64,000 bases of DNA from assembly GCA_964035015.1 (NCBI GenBank), contig CAXIUP010000186.1, forward strand, positions 1-64,000. Reading direction: 5' to 3'. This DNA comes from Corallium rubrum. Taxonomy: Eukaryota; Cnidaria; Anthozoa; Scleralcyonacea; Coralliidae. This document shows positions 1 through 10,860 of the stretch, in pieces (the first letter of the stretch is position 1; every line of letters starts with the position of its first letter). A program made the position numbers and the translations under genes. Under the pieces are notes generated by a model that made no database searches, was not told the DNA's origin, and saw only the letters and a program-made list of their open reading frames with translations.

Positions 1-99
1 TAATTTTTGATACAATAAGCAAGTTTCTATCCAGCAGAATCATTCATTTACACTCAACTAATAACGTCAAAAACATGCTTGCTTTAGTCGCAAAAATAA

Positions 100-435
100 A
101 CCAGTCGACAAAGAAAAGCCGCAAAATATTAACCTGTCGACCTGTCGACATAGAAAGCGCAAAACACTAAACCTGTCAACCTGTGGACTAAGAAAAGCGA
201 AAAATATTAACCTGTCGACCTGTCGACATATATAAAACTCAAAACATTAAACCTGTCGACATGTCGACATAGAAAGCGCAAAACACTAAACCTGTCGACC
301 TGTCGACTAAGAAAAGCGAAAAATATTAACCTGTCGACCGGTCGACATTAGAAAGTTCAAAACATTAGACCTGTCAACGTGTCGACATAAAAAGCGCAAC
401 TGAACATTAAACCTGTCGACCTGTCAACGTAGGAA
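100..435. repeat. TCGAC-rich minisatellite, unit about 39-40 bp
   Basis: The phrase CCTGTCGACCTGTCGAC recurs every 39-58 bases, separated by variable A-rich spacers (AGAAAGCGCAAAACACTAA type). Copies differ by scattered substitutions and small indels, so this is an old degenerate array. No coding sequence is visible in it. Confidence 0.75.
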
Positions 436-719
436 AGTATATAACCGCAAACCAGCTGACACGCGACTTCAACACTCACTAGTTGATTGAATCGTGACGT
501 GTCGCAAGTTGTGACGCAGCTGGTGAGTTCTTACACGGTACATAGGCCAGTGTTTGTTGTTCAAATGACACCCGAATATCACAACATAAAAACAATCATG
601 TAAAGTTTATTTTGTATTATTGTTATTGTGATAACTTAAACGTTGTTTGAGATATCGAAGGTTTGTTCATTTGCATAATAATTATTAACAGGGTGTATAT
701 ATATCATTTATAAATCGAA
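436..719. other. AT-rich spacer, nothing recognised
   Basis: This unique-looking AT-rich DNA lies between the minisatellite and the Penelope-like 3' end. I see no ORF, repeat or motif that I can support. Confidence 0.5.
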
Positions 720-769
720 ATATGGTAAGGTTAGATATACTGCCGAAACAGAGAACGTAGGAGTCTAAC

Positions 770-794
770 GTTTCGAGCGAAGGCCCTTCGTCAG
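770..794 (-). ncRNA. Hammerhead-like motif in Penelope 3' region, copy A
   Basis: On the minus strand CTGACGA (complement of 788-794) is followed 13 bases later by GAAAC (complement of 770-774). This matches the hammerhead core pattern CUGANGA...GAAA. The flanks ACGTTTC and GAAACGT are complementary. Penelope-like elements are known to carry hammerhead ribozymes. I could not fold the sequence, and the helix II geometry looks imperfect. Confidence 0.4.
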
Positions 795-1110
795 AGAGAA
801 ACGTAAAGAGTGTAAACAAACAACGAGCTTATATATGAAAGGTAATCATGTGACCAAAAATAAGCCAATCAGATAAAAATGACAATAACAAACTGATAAT
901 GAGATGTGAAAAATTAGCCAATCAAATCAAAATAACAATAACAAATCAATAATGAGATGCGAAAGACATTTGCTATTCATACCGTCGATGAGCAAGAAGG
1001 AGGGGGTGTAAAAAGAATGAGCTGAGAGTAAAAATAAATAAATAAATATATAAAGTGAAAACGCCGTTTGTGTCCGTCCTTGCTAAACAGAAACAATGTC
1101 TTCAGAGGTG

Positions 1111-1254
1111 TTAAATAAAAGAAAAACGTTCGTTGAGTCCGTGAGGATGAATGGTACCAATTTTGAAAATGAGACGCTTTTCTAGTCTTTTGCCACTGAC
1201 ATTACCGCCGGAAATGGGTGAGATGGCACAAACTTGCATGTCCGAAATACAATG
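1111..1254 (-). pseudogene. GIY-YIG endonuclease C-terminus, Penelope copy A
   Basis: Minus-strand translation gives the end of the Penelope endonuclease ORF, including VCAISPISGGN and the terminal GLNERFSFI before a TAA stop at 1111. It is nearly identical to the end of the copy B ORF at 6520. The upstream part of the same domain continues at 3966-4320, beyond the foldback insertion. It cannot make a protein as it stands. Confidence 0.75.
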
Positions 1255-1329
1255 GTTGGCACCATAGGTAGCCCAGATACAGTTTGCGAGTTATGAATAT
1301 ATATATATATATATATATATATTAGATTG

Positions 1330-1394
<65 letters not shown>

Positions 1395-2175
1395 TAAGTT
1401 AACTTATATTACTATTCTTTTTTATAATTCATTTATTTACCGCATAAAATACATACTGTTAGCCTGTAATTGTTCATATCCTCTTTCATAACATATGACT
1501 TCTAAGTACAACTACTCTACATTACCCCCTGCGGTGTTCAGCTAGCTTAACCGTCGGATAAACATTGTTACTTTACTGTTTTTACCGTGAAATATACATG
1601 AAAATCAAATTTACTGTTCAGACTAACTGCCTACTTAATAAAGCATATAAGAGGGGAAATTAACCCATATACTTACGACTAGACGACTTTAAATCACGTT
1701 TGAAGTTGCCAAGGTTTTGTGGGCGACGAGGCGGAAGAGGGGAATAAAGGAAAGGTTGGCAACTGTCAAGCCAATCTCGTGCTACCTTCTCGCAAATAAT
1801 GCCGTCTAACTCAGCTCCAACGAATCTTTCAACGATAAATTTACGGCAGTTGATAAAATTATCACGCTTCTAAACCAAGCAGTTATTTTGAAAAATAATT
1901 GTTTCGTTGTCCAGAAATTTCGCTTCAAAACAAAGTAGAATACCTCCAATTTGCGATGTGACCGGGCGCAAGGTGAACAAGGTTCACAACCGACAATTTT
2001 CAAATTTAAATCTCGCGCGTAATTGGTTCATCGTAATTAGGTTAAAAATGGCTTTCAGCATTATCAGGGGGTGCCGTGGCGTAAAGCATCGAAATCTACA
2101 AAATCTCGTGATCGAGATCCGAGGTACAATGGCGCGTCTATGTGGCGCGCTCTGACGGCAAAGGGAATTTCAAGG

Positions 2176-2222
2176 ATGGACGAAGGCGATCAAGCGGACA
2201 ACTCTAGTCAAGAACAGTTACG
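2176..2222 (+). other. Possible captured first exon with splice donor, left arm
   Basis: An ATG in good context (AAGGATGG) opens 15 codons (MDEGDQADNSSQEQL) that run directly into CG|GTAAGT, a strong 5' splice site. Every foldback copy would carry this exon twice. Either it is the leader exon of the lost autonomous transposase or it is a captured host 5' exon; the sequence cannot decide. Confidence 0.35.
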
Positions 2223-3035
2223 GTAAGTTTTACGATTTACATCTTGTACTTCATATCGAACCGGACTATATTTGCATATATCTCGCAAACATTCAACATT
2301 GTCAGTCCATGAATAATAAAATGTATCATTCAAGCACGCGCACGATGAAATGGATTGTTATAGAAATCGAAATTTTTTGTCGTTATCCAGTATATTTCTA
2401 TGGCTCATATACAAAGTGTGCGCACTTGTTTATCGAGTAAACTTTAAAGAGACAGTCAGGCAAATCAGTTAATTGAAATGACGGCTAACGAAATAGTTTC
2501 AAACTGAAAGTAATAAGAACAGCTTTGTTTGAACGATGTCCTTTGTTCATTGGCGCAATTGACGAACAAATCGTATACGCACCTAATTCATACAATCCGG
2601 CTACTCAAACGAATCGCAATTATGTGAATCGATAAAATAGTAAACGGTTCTGTGAAGCGTTTCCATATTTTGCCTATTGTCAGACAACTGTGTATCAATT
2701 GCGCCAATAAACAAAGGACATCGTTCGAACAAAGCTGTTCTTATTACTTTCAGTTTGAAACTATTTCGTTAGCCGTCATTTCAATTAACTGATTTACCTG
2801 ACTGTCTCTTTAAAGTTTACTCGATAAACAAGTGCGCACACTTTGTATATGAGCCATAGAAATGTACTGGATAACGACAAAAAATTTCGATTTCTAAAAC
2901 AATCCATTTCATCGTGCGGCGTGCTTGAATGATACATTTTATTATTCATGGACTGACAATGTTGAATGTTTGCGAGATATATGCAAATATAGTCCGGTTC
3001 GATATGAAGTACAAGATGTAAATCGTAAAACTTAC

Positions 3036-3082
3036 AGTAACTGTTCTTGACTAGAGTTGTCCGCTTGATCGCCTTCGTCCAT
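3036..3082 (-). other. Possible captured first exon, right arm
   Basis: This is the mirror image of the exon at 2176-2222, with the same ATG context and the same residues. The donor side reads TTACTGTAAG instead of TTACGGTAAG, so a GTAAG donor is kept despite a substitution. Confidence 0.35.
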
Positions 3083-3886
3083 CCTTGAAATTCCCTTTGC
3101 CGTCAGAGCGCGCCACATAGACGCGCCATTGTACCTCGAATCTCGATCACGAGATTTTGTAGATTTCGATGTTTTACGCCACGACACCCCCTGATAATGC
3201 TGAAAGCCATTTTTAACCTAATTACGATGAACCAATTACGCGCGAGATTTAAATTTGAAAATTGTCGGTTGTGAACCTTGTTCACCTTGCGCCCGGTCAC
3301 ATCGCAAATTGGAGGCATTCTACTTTGTTTTGAAGCGAAATTTCTGGACAACGAAACAATTATTTTTCAAAATAACTGTTTGGTTTAGAAGCGTGATGAT
3401 AATTTTATCAACTGCCGTAAATTTATCGTTGAAAGATTCGTTGGAGCTGAGTTAGACGGCATTATTCGCGAGAAGGTAGCGCGAGATTGGCTTGACAGTT
3501 ACCAACCTTTCCTTTATTCCCCTCTTCCGCCTCGTCGCCCAAAAAACCTTGGCAACTTCAAACGTGATTTAAAGTCGTCTAGTCGTAAGTATATGGGTTA
3601 ATTTCCCCTCATATGCTTTATTAAGTAGGCAGTTAGTCTGAGCAGTAAATTTGATTTTCATGTATATTTCACGGTAAAAACAGTAAAGTAACAATGTTTA
3701 TCCGACGGTTAAGCTAGCTGAACACCGCAGGGGGTAATGTAGAGTAGTTGTACTTAGAAGTCATATGTTATGAAAGAGGATATGAACAATTACAGGCTAA
3801 CAGTATGTATTTTATGCGGTAAATAAATGAATTATAAAAAAGAATAGTAATATAAGTTAACTTATAACTATATCTATATCTATCTA

Positions 3887-3926
<40 letters not shown>

Positions 3927-3965
3927 TAACTCGCAAACTGTGTCTGGGCTACCTATGGTTGGCAC

Positions 3966-4320
3966 TATTAAAATGTCGGGCAACAGGCTTGTCAACATCA
4001 TTGTTTCTCACAGAACGAAGATGTTCAGCAAACCTGTCAGATAAACGTCTGCCAGTTTCACCGATGTAAAGCATGCAACATTTATTGCAAGAAATACAGT
4101 AAATGATGTTGGAAGAGATGCAAGTAAAATTATGCTGAATAACAAAATTAGATTTAGATCCCAAAATACATGTAGCGGAGTTAAGAAAAGAACACGTGTA
4201 ACAACGGGTACGGGAGCAAGAAAAAGTACCCGCCGGTGCCAATAGATTTTTTCTAAGGGCACTACGCACTAAACCATCACGAATATTTTTATTACGCCGA
4301 AAAGAGATTAAAGGGTTGTC
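3966..4320 (-). pseudogene. GIY-YIG endonuclease N-terminal part, Penelope copy A
   Basis: The minus-strand translation starts with NPLISFRRNKNIRDG and continues through the conserved endonuclease block YCISCNKCCMLYIGETGRR and RFAEHL. These are the GIY-YIG catalytic region and Cys pairs typical of Penelope-like endonucleases. The frame is cut at 3966 by the foldback insertion and at 4320 by a sequence beginning CAGGGGCGG. The same region is uninterrupted in copy B at 6062-6520. Confidence 0.8.
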
Positions 4321-5904
4321 CAGGGGCGGATCTAGAGGGGTGCGAGCGTGGCTTGAGCCACGGTCAGATTTTCCTAATTATTCCTAATTAAATAATATAA
4401 TTGATATTTCAAAAATAAAAAACTATTAATAACAAAAGGATAGTTGACGTAAGAACGACATTAGCCACCGTAAAAATACTAAACCGATTGTCAAAATAGC
4501 AGCGGATTTTCGCATCTTTGACAATCAGTTGCACCGCAATCGGTCTCAGGTAGTTAGAAGTCCGAGAATGTGGCGAGAGTGGCCGAAAAAGTTACCGAAC
4601 GTGCTACGAATTCGCTGAAGAAATTGGAGAACACTTCTGCTAAATTCAGCCACGGTCAGCGGAGCGATCTGCTAAATTCAGCCACGGTCAGCGGACTATT
4701 AAGGGGTGCAAACCAATCAGAGAGCCAGAATAGAGTGGCTGAATTTGGTGGGAGCCACGGTCAGCCACCCTTGCCATATCTTGTTACAATTTTATTGCGA
4801 AATAATGCAATCAAATTGTCGGCTCCGGTAGTCTGTAGTGCACGTCAGTCTGTCTTGGCCGGAGTTCTTCAGAATGATATTAAAGAATGGCTGCGCGTAT
4901 GGAGGGACAATGATTGTGCCTGTGACAGATAGTCGAAATACTAGATGGTAAGTTCACAAGAAAATTAAGGAAGAGATGTTGGTTTGTTTGGTTTCTTTAT
5001 TTATAGTACGAGTTCCTCTCTACTAAAATTGTTGATCGTCAGACGCTAGTTACTATATTAATAAGACTGTGGTGTTTATACTCAGACTATATAAATCTTT
5101 AAAGCATTGATCAATTTGAAGAACAAGCATGAGATCAAACCGAGAGCCGCGACCTCTCTCTCTCTCATTACATTATTTATTAATATAATTCTCATCGACT
5201 GAAACACAGCATTTCTATCATGGTTCAACTTTGAAATATTATCTGCAAGACTCGGAGACTTGTCAGTCGCGGGATTTAACACTCTCTTAATCGTTTGACG
5301 TTTCGAACTATTATTTATATTATTAGCTTACAGACTGTATAGAGCGACGATATTTACGAATCTATTTACTAACTCAGTTTACATCTTCTGGCTCTCATCA
5401 ACTCCATTGTTGTTATTCTCGCTTTATCGAGGGAAAGAGTCCGAAAGACAGTATAAAACGTAAAGGGACTCCATTTCCTGATCTGAAGTCTGACAAATGC
5501 TAGCTGATACCTATAAATTGTTAATATTAATATTACACTAGCAGGGTTGCTTTGATTATTCTTGTTTCAAGTAAAAATTGGCTGGCATTAGACAGAATAC
5601 TCAATAGAATTCTAAATAATGGCCAAAGGATACCCAGCTGCTTGACTGGTTAGTTTATATGTCACACAAAAGTCGTTAAACATACATTACGATTCATATT
5701 GGATCAATTACTCCTAAATATTTTATTGAATAATTAGAAGATCTTGGCTTGAACTTAAAGAGAATAGAAAAATTTTGATTTGAGTAAAATTTATACAAAG
5801 ATCTCGGTGAAAAACATGTATAAAACGATCCTACAATATGACTCTAGACCTCTCTCAAAATGCAGGAAATGCGTTTTCAGAGACTCTAATTGTTTTAAAG
5901 TGCC
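4321..5904. mobile_element. Segment opening with a hAT-like left end
   Basis: Just where Penelope copy A breaks off, the sequence reads CAGGGGCGGATCTAGAGG, a typical hAT terminal sequence. Subterminal GAGCCACGGTCAG-like motifs recur at about 4353-4367, 4653, 4679 and 4753. No matching right end or 8-bp duplication was found before Penelope sequence resumes near 5904. It may be a truncated element or an insertion followed by deletion. A 120-codon ORF at 4570-4932 covers the repeated motifs and resembles no protein I know. Confidence 0.45.
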
Positions 5905-6060
5905 AGGACGAGGAATACTAGATGCTTTGTTAATAGCAGTGTCTATCAGGTGGGTGGGATAGCCACGCTGGACAAAAAAGGATCTCATTTCCAAACATTT
6001 GGTCTCAAAGTCTTTCTCATCACTGCATAGGCGGCGAAGTCGCAGAAATTGAGAGTATGG
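5905..6060 (-). pseudogene. Penelope reverse-transcriptase C-terminal fragment
   Basis: Minus-strand translation contains TKPYSQFLRLRRLC, EMRSFFVQRGYP and PRPGTLKQ. This is the linker after the reverse-transcriptase palm in GIY-YIG Penelope-like elements. It lies head to head against the copy B endonuclease and is in the orientation expected for the missing upstream part of copy A. Similarity ends shortly after GTLKQ. Confidence 0.65.
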
Positions 6061-6061
6061 T

Positions 6062-6520
6062 TTAGTGCGTAGTTCCCTTAGAAAAAATCTATTGGCACCA
6101 GCGGGTACGTTTTCTTGCTCTCGTATCCGCTGTTACACGTGTTCTTTTCTTAACTCCGCTACATGTGTTTTGGGACCTAAATCTAATTTTGTTATTCAGC
6201 ATAATTTTACTTGCATCTCTTCCAACATCATTTACTGTATTTCTTGCAATAAATGTTGCATGCTTTACATCGGTGAAACTGGGAGACGTTTATCTGACAG
6301 GTTTGCTGAACATCTTCGTTCTGTGAGGAACAATGATGTTGACAAGCCTGTTGCCCGACATTTTAATAGTGTCAACCATCATATTTCTGACATGAAAGTT
6401 TGTGCTATCTCACCCATTTCCGGTGGTAATCATAGCCGCAAACGACAGGAAAAGCGTCTCATTTTCAAAATTGGTACCATTCATCCTCATGGACTCAACG
6501 AACGTTTTTCTTTTATTTAA
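6062..6520 (+). pseudogene. GIY-YIG endonuclease domain of Penelope copy B
   Basis: An open frame of about 150 codons starts near RSSLRKNLLAPAG and ends GLNERFSFI. It contains the Cys-rich block SCNKCCMLYIGETGRR, then RFAEHLRSV and KPVARHFNS. These form the GIY-YIG nuclease of Penelope-like elements, which nicks target DNA for reverse transcription. The reverse transcriptase upstream is absent, so this is a fragment. It is the better preserved of the two copies here. Confidence 0.8.
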
Positions 6521-6821
6521 CACTTCTGAAGATGCTGTTTTTGTATTAGCAAGGGCAGACATAAACAGTGTTTTCACTTTACTTCTCCATTCTTTACCCT
6601 CTATTTTTTACTCTCCTTTTTTTACTTATCGATGGTGAGAATAGCAAATGGCTTTCGCATCTCATTATTTATTTGTTATTGTTACTTTGCTCTGATTGGC
6701 TTATTCTTTTGAATCTCATTATTAGTTTGTCTTGGTTACCTTTATTTGATTGGCTAATTTTTATCACGTGATTATCTCGCGTATGTAAGCTCGTTGTTTG
6801 TTTTACTCTTTACGTTTCTCT

Positions 6822-6846
6822 CTGACGAAGGGCCTTCGCTCGAAAC
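6822..6846 (+). ncRNA. Hammerhead-like motif, Penelope copy B
   Basis: CTGACGA (6822-6828), a GC-rich possible stem, then GAAAC (6842-6846), with ACGTTTC upstream complementary to GAAACGT downstream. It is identical to the motif in copy A. The core matches the hammerhead ribozymes known from Penelope-like elements; folding and cleavage are untested. Confidence 0.4.
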
Positions 6847-6949
6847 GTTAGACTCCTACGTTCTCTGTTTCGGCAGTATATCTAACCTTACTATATTTCG
6901 ATTGTTGTTTCTACACTGCCTACGCAGCACGCTACTTTTATTACACTAT

Positions 6950-6952
<3 letters not shown>

Positions 6953-7002
<50 letters not shown>

Positions 7003-7019
7003 TATATATCATATATATG
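6953..7019. repeat. TA dinucleotide microsatellite
   Basis: A run of alternating T and A from about 6953 to 7000, followed by CATATATA variants, directly after the Penelope copy B 3' end. Similar TA tracts lie in the foldback arms (about 1295-1390 and 3890-3922). Confidence 0.9.
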
Positions 7020-7059
7020 TATCTGCCTGAAGTGTTCAAGTGCTGTCCAAACTCTCCTG

Positions 7060-7597
7060 TTGGTGGGGGGAAAGACACAAAAACCGTCAAAGTTCTGTGT
7101 GCTCCATATTAACTATGATGGAAAAAAAGTTGTGAAACTGTGGATGTCCCTCCTGAATTTCATTCTGCATCAAAAAAAATCGAGAGTAGTTGAAGAAGAA
7201 TATGGCAACGGTGGTTGTAAGAAGAAGGAGAATATTTCATTATTTTATGAGACAACAGTGGGTATTCTTGCACTTATTCGTCCATGCGGAATTGTGGTAA
7301 GTATGACGGAGATGTTTACTTGTGAATCTCTAACGCAAGTATTTATATTCCTGCTGAAAACATTTTGTGACGATGTTGAAGATTTTCAACGAGTTAAGTA
7401 CGTTGGATATGACAGAACTTGTGGCTTAGTGCCATATCTGAAGAATCAGAAGAAGAACGGAAGTGCCGGTGCAAAATTACTTCTAGACAATGTGAAGTTT
7501 TAGTGGATATTTTTCATGTATCTAGCACACAGAGGAATTATGTATGCCACTAAATAACCCAAAGTGCAAATACCATCCCCTACTGCCAGAGTTTTCT
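7060..7597 (+). pseudogene. KDZ-like transposase remnant, upstream half
   Basis: An open frame to 7503 encodes RPCGIVVSMTEMF, QVFIFLLKTF, VKYVGYDRTCGL and GAKLLLDNVKF. After two apparent single-base deletions (near 7501 and 7535) it continues as VDIFH and then HTEELC up to LLPEF at 7597. The pattern fits cysteine-rich KDZ/Zisupton-type transposases (Asp in YDRTC, His/Cys in HTEELC). This is recognition from memory and only moderately certain. The frame is cut at 7597 by the outer Polinton and resumes at 58919. The first codon given is a TTG; the true start or exon border lies further upstream. Confidence 0.5.
7592..7597. repeat. Target-site duplication TTTTCT, outer Polinton, left
   Basis: TTTTCT is directly before the outer Polinton and is repeated exactly at 58913-58918. 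A 6-bp duplication is the Polinton hallmark. Confidence 0.9.
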
Positions 7598-8246
7598 AGT
7601 AGTATAGAACTTGGGGGTGCCGGTGTGGCGGTCTGAGATTGTACCGTGCTGAGATTGACCTGCACATGCGCATTGATAGCTTGCGCCTGCGGTAGTGTCT
7701 GCGGTGAACATACCGTGCTGAGATTGCTCACTCACCAAAGCATTCTATTTCTACGCTCTTCGGAAATCGAAATTACATCTCGCTGTTGGATAAAGTTTTT
7801 TTTAGAGCTACCCTTTATACCTTGTCCGTCTCACTTAGGCAGTTGGAGTTCATCTTTGATAAAGGTAAGGGTCTGTTGACAATTTCTTTCTTAACTTTGG
7901 TAGGTCTAGGATGTTTTTCTGCACAGAGTTTGTTGCACTGACTGCACGTGTCTATACAACTGTGGATAAGAAGTTACCATTAATTTTTCGTAGGACACTC
8001 AGAAAACGCATTTTTTGACTTGCTAAATACATGTTTTACCTGCTGTTATATGTATTACCTAATATATAGCCATATAGACAACTAGTCTTTTGTCTCTGCT
8101 TTTTGAAAACACGTGTTTTTGAGGTATTTTGTCTAGTATATTAGTATAAATGGCGTCTATATCATTAGTTTTAAGACTTAATTTTAATTACAATTTGACA
8201 ATGATATTTTCTATTTGCTTTCAGTACTAGTTACACATTGTGAAAG

Positions 8247-9320
8247 ATGGTTACAACACCTAAGAAGGTTTCAGCTACTGCAGCAAATGATGGTGAAAAT
8301 GAAGAGGTTTCCAGAGAGCCTCAGGTGTCAGCTAGTGCATCAAATGATGGTGGAGATGAGGACATTTCCAGAGAGCCTGAGCATCATCCCACTAGAGAAG
8401 AGAGACTCTACAAGCACCGAATGCACTGCCAGAATCTTGCAGCATACCTGACAACTAATGTTTGCCCAGCAGGTTTATCAAAGAAAGAAGTCAGGAATAT
8501 TAAAAACCAGGCTAAAACACACCAGTTTGATTCTAAAAGTAAGATGTTTGCAATTGATGCATAATAGTATAACTATACCTGTATAGTGAAATAGCAATAG
8601 CATAGTTGCTGTTTAATACAGATAGAGTTTAGTTACAGAACATCAGTATACATCAACTAATCAATTTTTGTTGCATTGACTGTTGAATCTAAACACCAGC
8701 CATGAAAACATATAAAATTGCTTTCCCTTAAAGCTGAAAAGAGTTCAATGTTATGGTTTTCCATAATTAACCTATGACTGTAAATAAAATTAATAGGGCA
8801 GTTACCTATTGACTTGTAACCATCGCTGGCTGACAGTTTTAAGAATTACAAAACAAAACATAAACTGAAGAACACCTCGAAAAAATCCAAAATATGAGCT
8901 AAAACAAGATAAAAGTGCACATATTGATTTGGACAGTGAGTTGTGGAATGTTTACACCAGCTTTTCATCTGATTTGTCAAGATCTTTCCCCTCGATGTAA
9001 TAAAACACCAACTGGATTCATCTTCATCCAATATGACAAAATATCTATGTCTCATATTGCAATATGAGGCTTCATCTTCTGTCTCGCCCAATATTGAGTT
9101 CTTGATTTATTCATTTAATAATAATATTCAATTATATACCTTATTTATGTTTTATTTCAGGGAAAGAGCTGGTATATGTTGGGGCTAAGAAAGATGCGAG
9201 GAAGAAAGTTGTGACAGAACTTAAAGAAATAACAGAAATCCTTCACCAATACCACTCTAACCCAATGGGTGGGCACAGTGGGATAAACAATACATTAGCA
9301 AAATGTCGTCAATGGTTCGA
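8247..9320 (+). pseudogene. Ginger1 transposase N-terminus (two exons), DDE core missing
   Basis: Exon 1 (8247-8538) starts MVTTPKKVSATAANDG and contains two related SREP repeats. It ends at AAAA|GTAAGA. A TTATTTCAG acceptor at 9160 opens exon 2, whose reading KELVYVGAKKD...KKVV leads into ILHQYHSN and GGHSGINNTLAKC. That is the H2C2 zinc-binding head of Gypsy/Ginger1 integrases (HH present; the CC pair is lost). Just after, the frame meets the PHD-finger frame, so the catalytic domain was removed by internal deletion. Splice sites are inferred by eye. Confidence 0.65.
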
Positions 9321-9335
9321 CAACACCAAGGCCAC

Positions 9336-9503
9336 CATTGGCTTGAGAAAGTTGAAGTTTTCTGCCATTGTAGACAACCATTCACTGAAAATGTCTTCAT
9401 GGTTCAGTGTGACAATTGCCAGGATTGGTTCCACCGTGGATGCCAAAGAATTCCAAGAAAGGTTAATAAGAACACCCCGTTTATTTGTAAAAACTGTAAA
9501 TAG
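9336..9503 (+). pseudogene. PHD finger from the Ginger1 C-terminus
   Basis: The frame reads FCHCRQPF, then VQCDNCQDWFHRGC and FICKNCK before a TAG. The Cys4-His-Cys3 ligands and the DWFH signature mark a PHD zinc finger, a chromatin-reading domain. It lies in a different frame from the integrase head just upstream, as expected for an internal deletion. In a full element this domain would follow the integrase core and may guide insertion to chromatin; that is inference. Confidence 0.75.
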
Positions 9504-9639
9504 AGTAGGGTTTTTGTTGTTGTTTTTTTAGATTTCACCACATAGATGGTGGGGCAATGACCTGTGTAAATAGAATCTAATCCATAAATGTAAATATTGT
9601 ATATATTGTACATATAATTAGCATCAGATTTATTGTATT

Positions 9640-9990
9640 CTAATTAGCATCCGATTAGGTAGGGTATAATGGTCTACGGTGGGGTAAGGTGGCTTAGGTA
9701 GGGTATAATGGTCTAGGGTGGGGTAAGGTTTGCTTAAGTAGGGTATAGTTGTCTAGGGTGGGGTAAGGTTGGCTTATACTGTATAGTGGTCTAGGTTAGC
9801 CTATCGTGGGTTAGGTAGGGTACAGTGGTCTAGGGTAGCCTAAAGTGGCTTAGGTAGGGTATAGTTGTCTAGGGTGGGGTAAGGTGGCTTAGGTAGGGTA
9901 TAATGGTCTAGGGTGGGGTAAGGTTGGCTTAGGTAGCGTATAGTTGTCTACGGTGGGGTAGGGTGACTTAGGTAGGGAATAGTGGTCTAC
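9640..9990. repeat. Minisatellite inside Ginger1, unit about 41-43 bp
   Basis: The phrase GGTAGGGTATAATGGTCTAGG with GGTGGGGTAAGGTGGCTTA recurs about eight times, with single-base variation and a few shortened units. No coding potential. Confidence 0.8.
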
Positions 9991-10010
9991 ACGTTAGACT
10001 TTGGTCTAAA

Positions 10011-10034
10011 CGTTAGACTCCTACGTTCTCTACA
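10011..10034 (+). other. 24-bp scrap of Penelope 3' sequence inside Ginger1
   Basis: These 24 bases match exactly the sequence just after the hammerhead-like motif of the Penelope copies (about 6843-6866, complement at about 749-772). A match of this length suggests a shared ancestor or template switch rather than chance. Confidence 0.55.
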
Positions 10035-10039
10035 TTCAA

Positions 10040-10860
10040 AAAGCCTCTCCATTCTCTCCAGCTACTTTTTAGATATAAGCTAAGATTATAACAACATACG
10101 AGATTACACTGGTTTTAATATCAACAACATTACAAAGAGCCAAAAGACTGCATAAAATGATTGCGTATCCTAACTGCCAGGCATCTTGGTTGATACTTGA
10201 CATATTTCCAATTTTTCCATTGTCATTATTCAACAGTTAAAATAACTGTTAATTATATAGAACTTGAGTGAAAATATTATTTGCCAGAAATTCTTGAAAC
10301 CATTGTTGACTATTAAATTTTACAAATATACAATCATTTATTATTAGGCTTATTTTTGTCTAACATAATTTATTATAGAGCTGTATCAAGTATTTTCTCA
10401 GAATAGGCCAAATACCAGTGGGTATAAAGAACTGACAAATAATTACTAGTAAGCAAGCAGTTCACCAAACTTCTTCTAATGTAATTCAATATTGATAAAC
10501 AGTTGATAAAAGTAGATTAAAACACAGTCACCTTATCTTGGTCCCCTTCACTTGAATGTAAAAATATTAACGCTTTACATCAAAGTGTTAGTTAATTCAT
10601 CACAGAACTTGATTGTCAAGCCCATTGACAAGCCTTAATACTGTTATTAAGTGGAAGACATAAATACATAATAATTGGGCAAACATAATAATAAGGCAAA
10701 CTTTCGTACTTTTATAGGAGTATTTAACGACATAGAGTACCACGAATCCTGTTTAATATTGAATATAAAGAACTAAGGATTGATATCATGAAGAAAATGG
10801 TTAGAATTGCACAGATAACATAAATTTCTTTCTACAATTTGAGAATACAATCTCAGACTG
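10040..10860. other. AT-rich Ginger1 interior, nothing recognised
   Basis: AT-rich, with stops in all frames. No domain, repeat or RNA gene that I can support. Confidence 0.5.

Larger units (their letters stand above)
1263..3957. mobile_element. 2.7 kb foldback DNA transposon with 1.3 kb inverted arms
   Basis: The ends are CATAGGTAGCCCAGA and its complement TCTGGGCTACCTATG. They are flanked by an exact 8-bp duplication GTTGGCAC (1255-1262 and 3958-3965). The arms run from 1263 to about 2560 and from about 2695 to 3957, nearly identical and inverted around a spacer of about 130 bp. Each arm has a TA-dinucleotide tract near its tip. CA...TG termini with an 8-bp duplication fit the P superfamily, or less well hAT. 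It has no transposase, so it would be non-autonomous. The mirrored 82-aa ORFs (1907-2155 and 3103-3351) are arm sequence, not evidence of a gene. Confidence 0.85.
720..6060 (-). mobile_element. Penelope-like retroelement, copy A (interrupted, 5' truncated)
   Basis: Three minus-strand blocks form one Penelope-like element: a reverse-transcriptase C-terminal/linker piece (about 6060-5905), a GIY-YIG endonuclease piece (4320-3958), and the endonuclease tail plus 3' UTR (1262-720). They match copy B at 6057-6950 closely where the two overlap. The gap 1263-3957 is a foldback insertion with an exact 8-bp duplication. The gap 4321-5904 opens with a hAT-like end and also lacks element sequence, so deletion accompanied it. 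The 5' end is truncated at the inverted junction with copy B. Confidence 0.75.
6057..6950 (+). mobile_element. Penelope-like retroelement, copy B (5' truncated)
   Basis: This plus-strand copy begins inside the ORF at the inverted junction. It runs through the complete endonuclease domain and stop, then a 3' region with a hammerhead-like motif and the end GTTTCGGCAGTATATCT, which is shared with copy A (720-760). A TA microsatellite follows. It is a dead 5'-truncated copy. Confidence 0.75.

Noticed and set aside
1806..3455. Mirrored ORFs of 65-82 codons
   Set aside because: They lie in the inverted arms of the foldback element, overlap on both strands and have no recognisable domain.
4570..4932. 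A 120-codon ORF
   Set aside because: It runs over repeated GCCACGGTCAG motifs of the hAT-like segment and has no domain or conserved counterpart.
4321..5904. A complete hAT element
   Set aside because: Only the left end is recognisable; no matching right end or 8-bp duplication is present, and Penelope sequence is missing across the gap.
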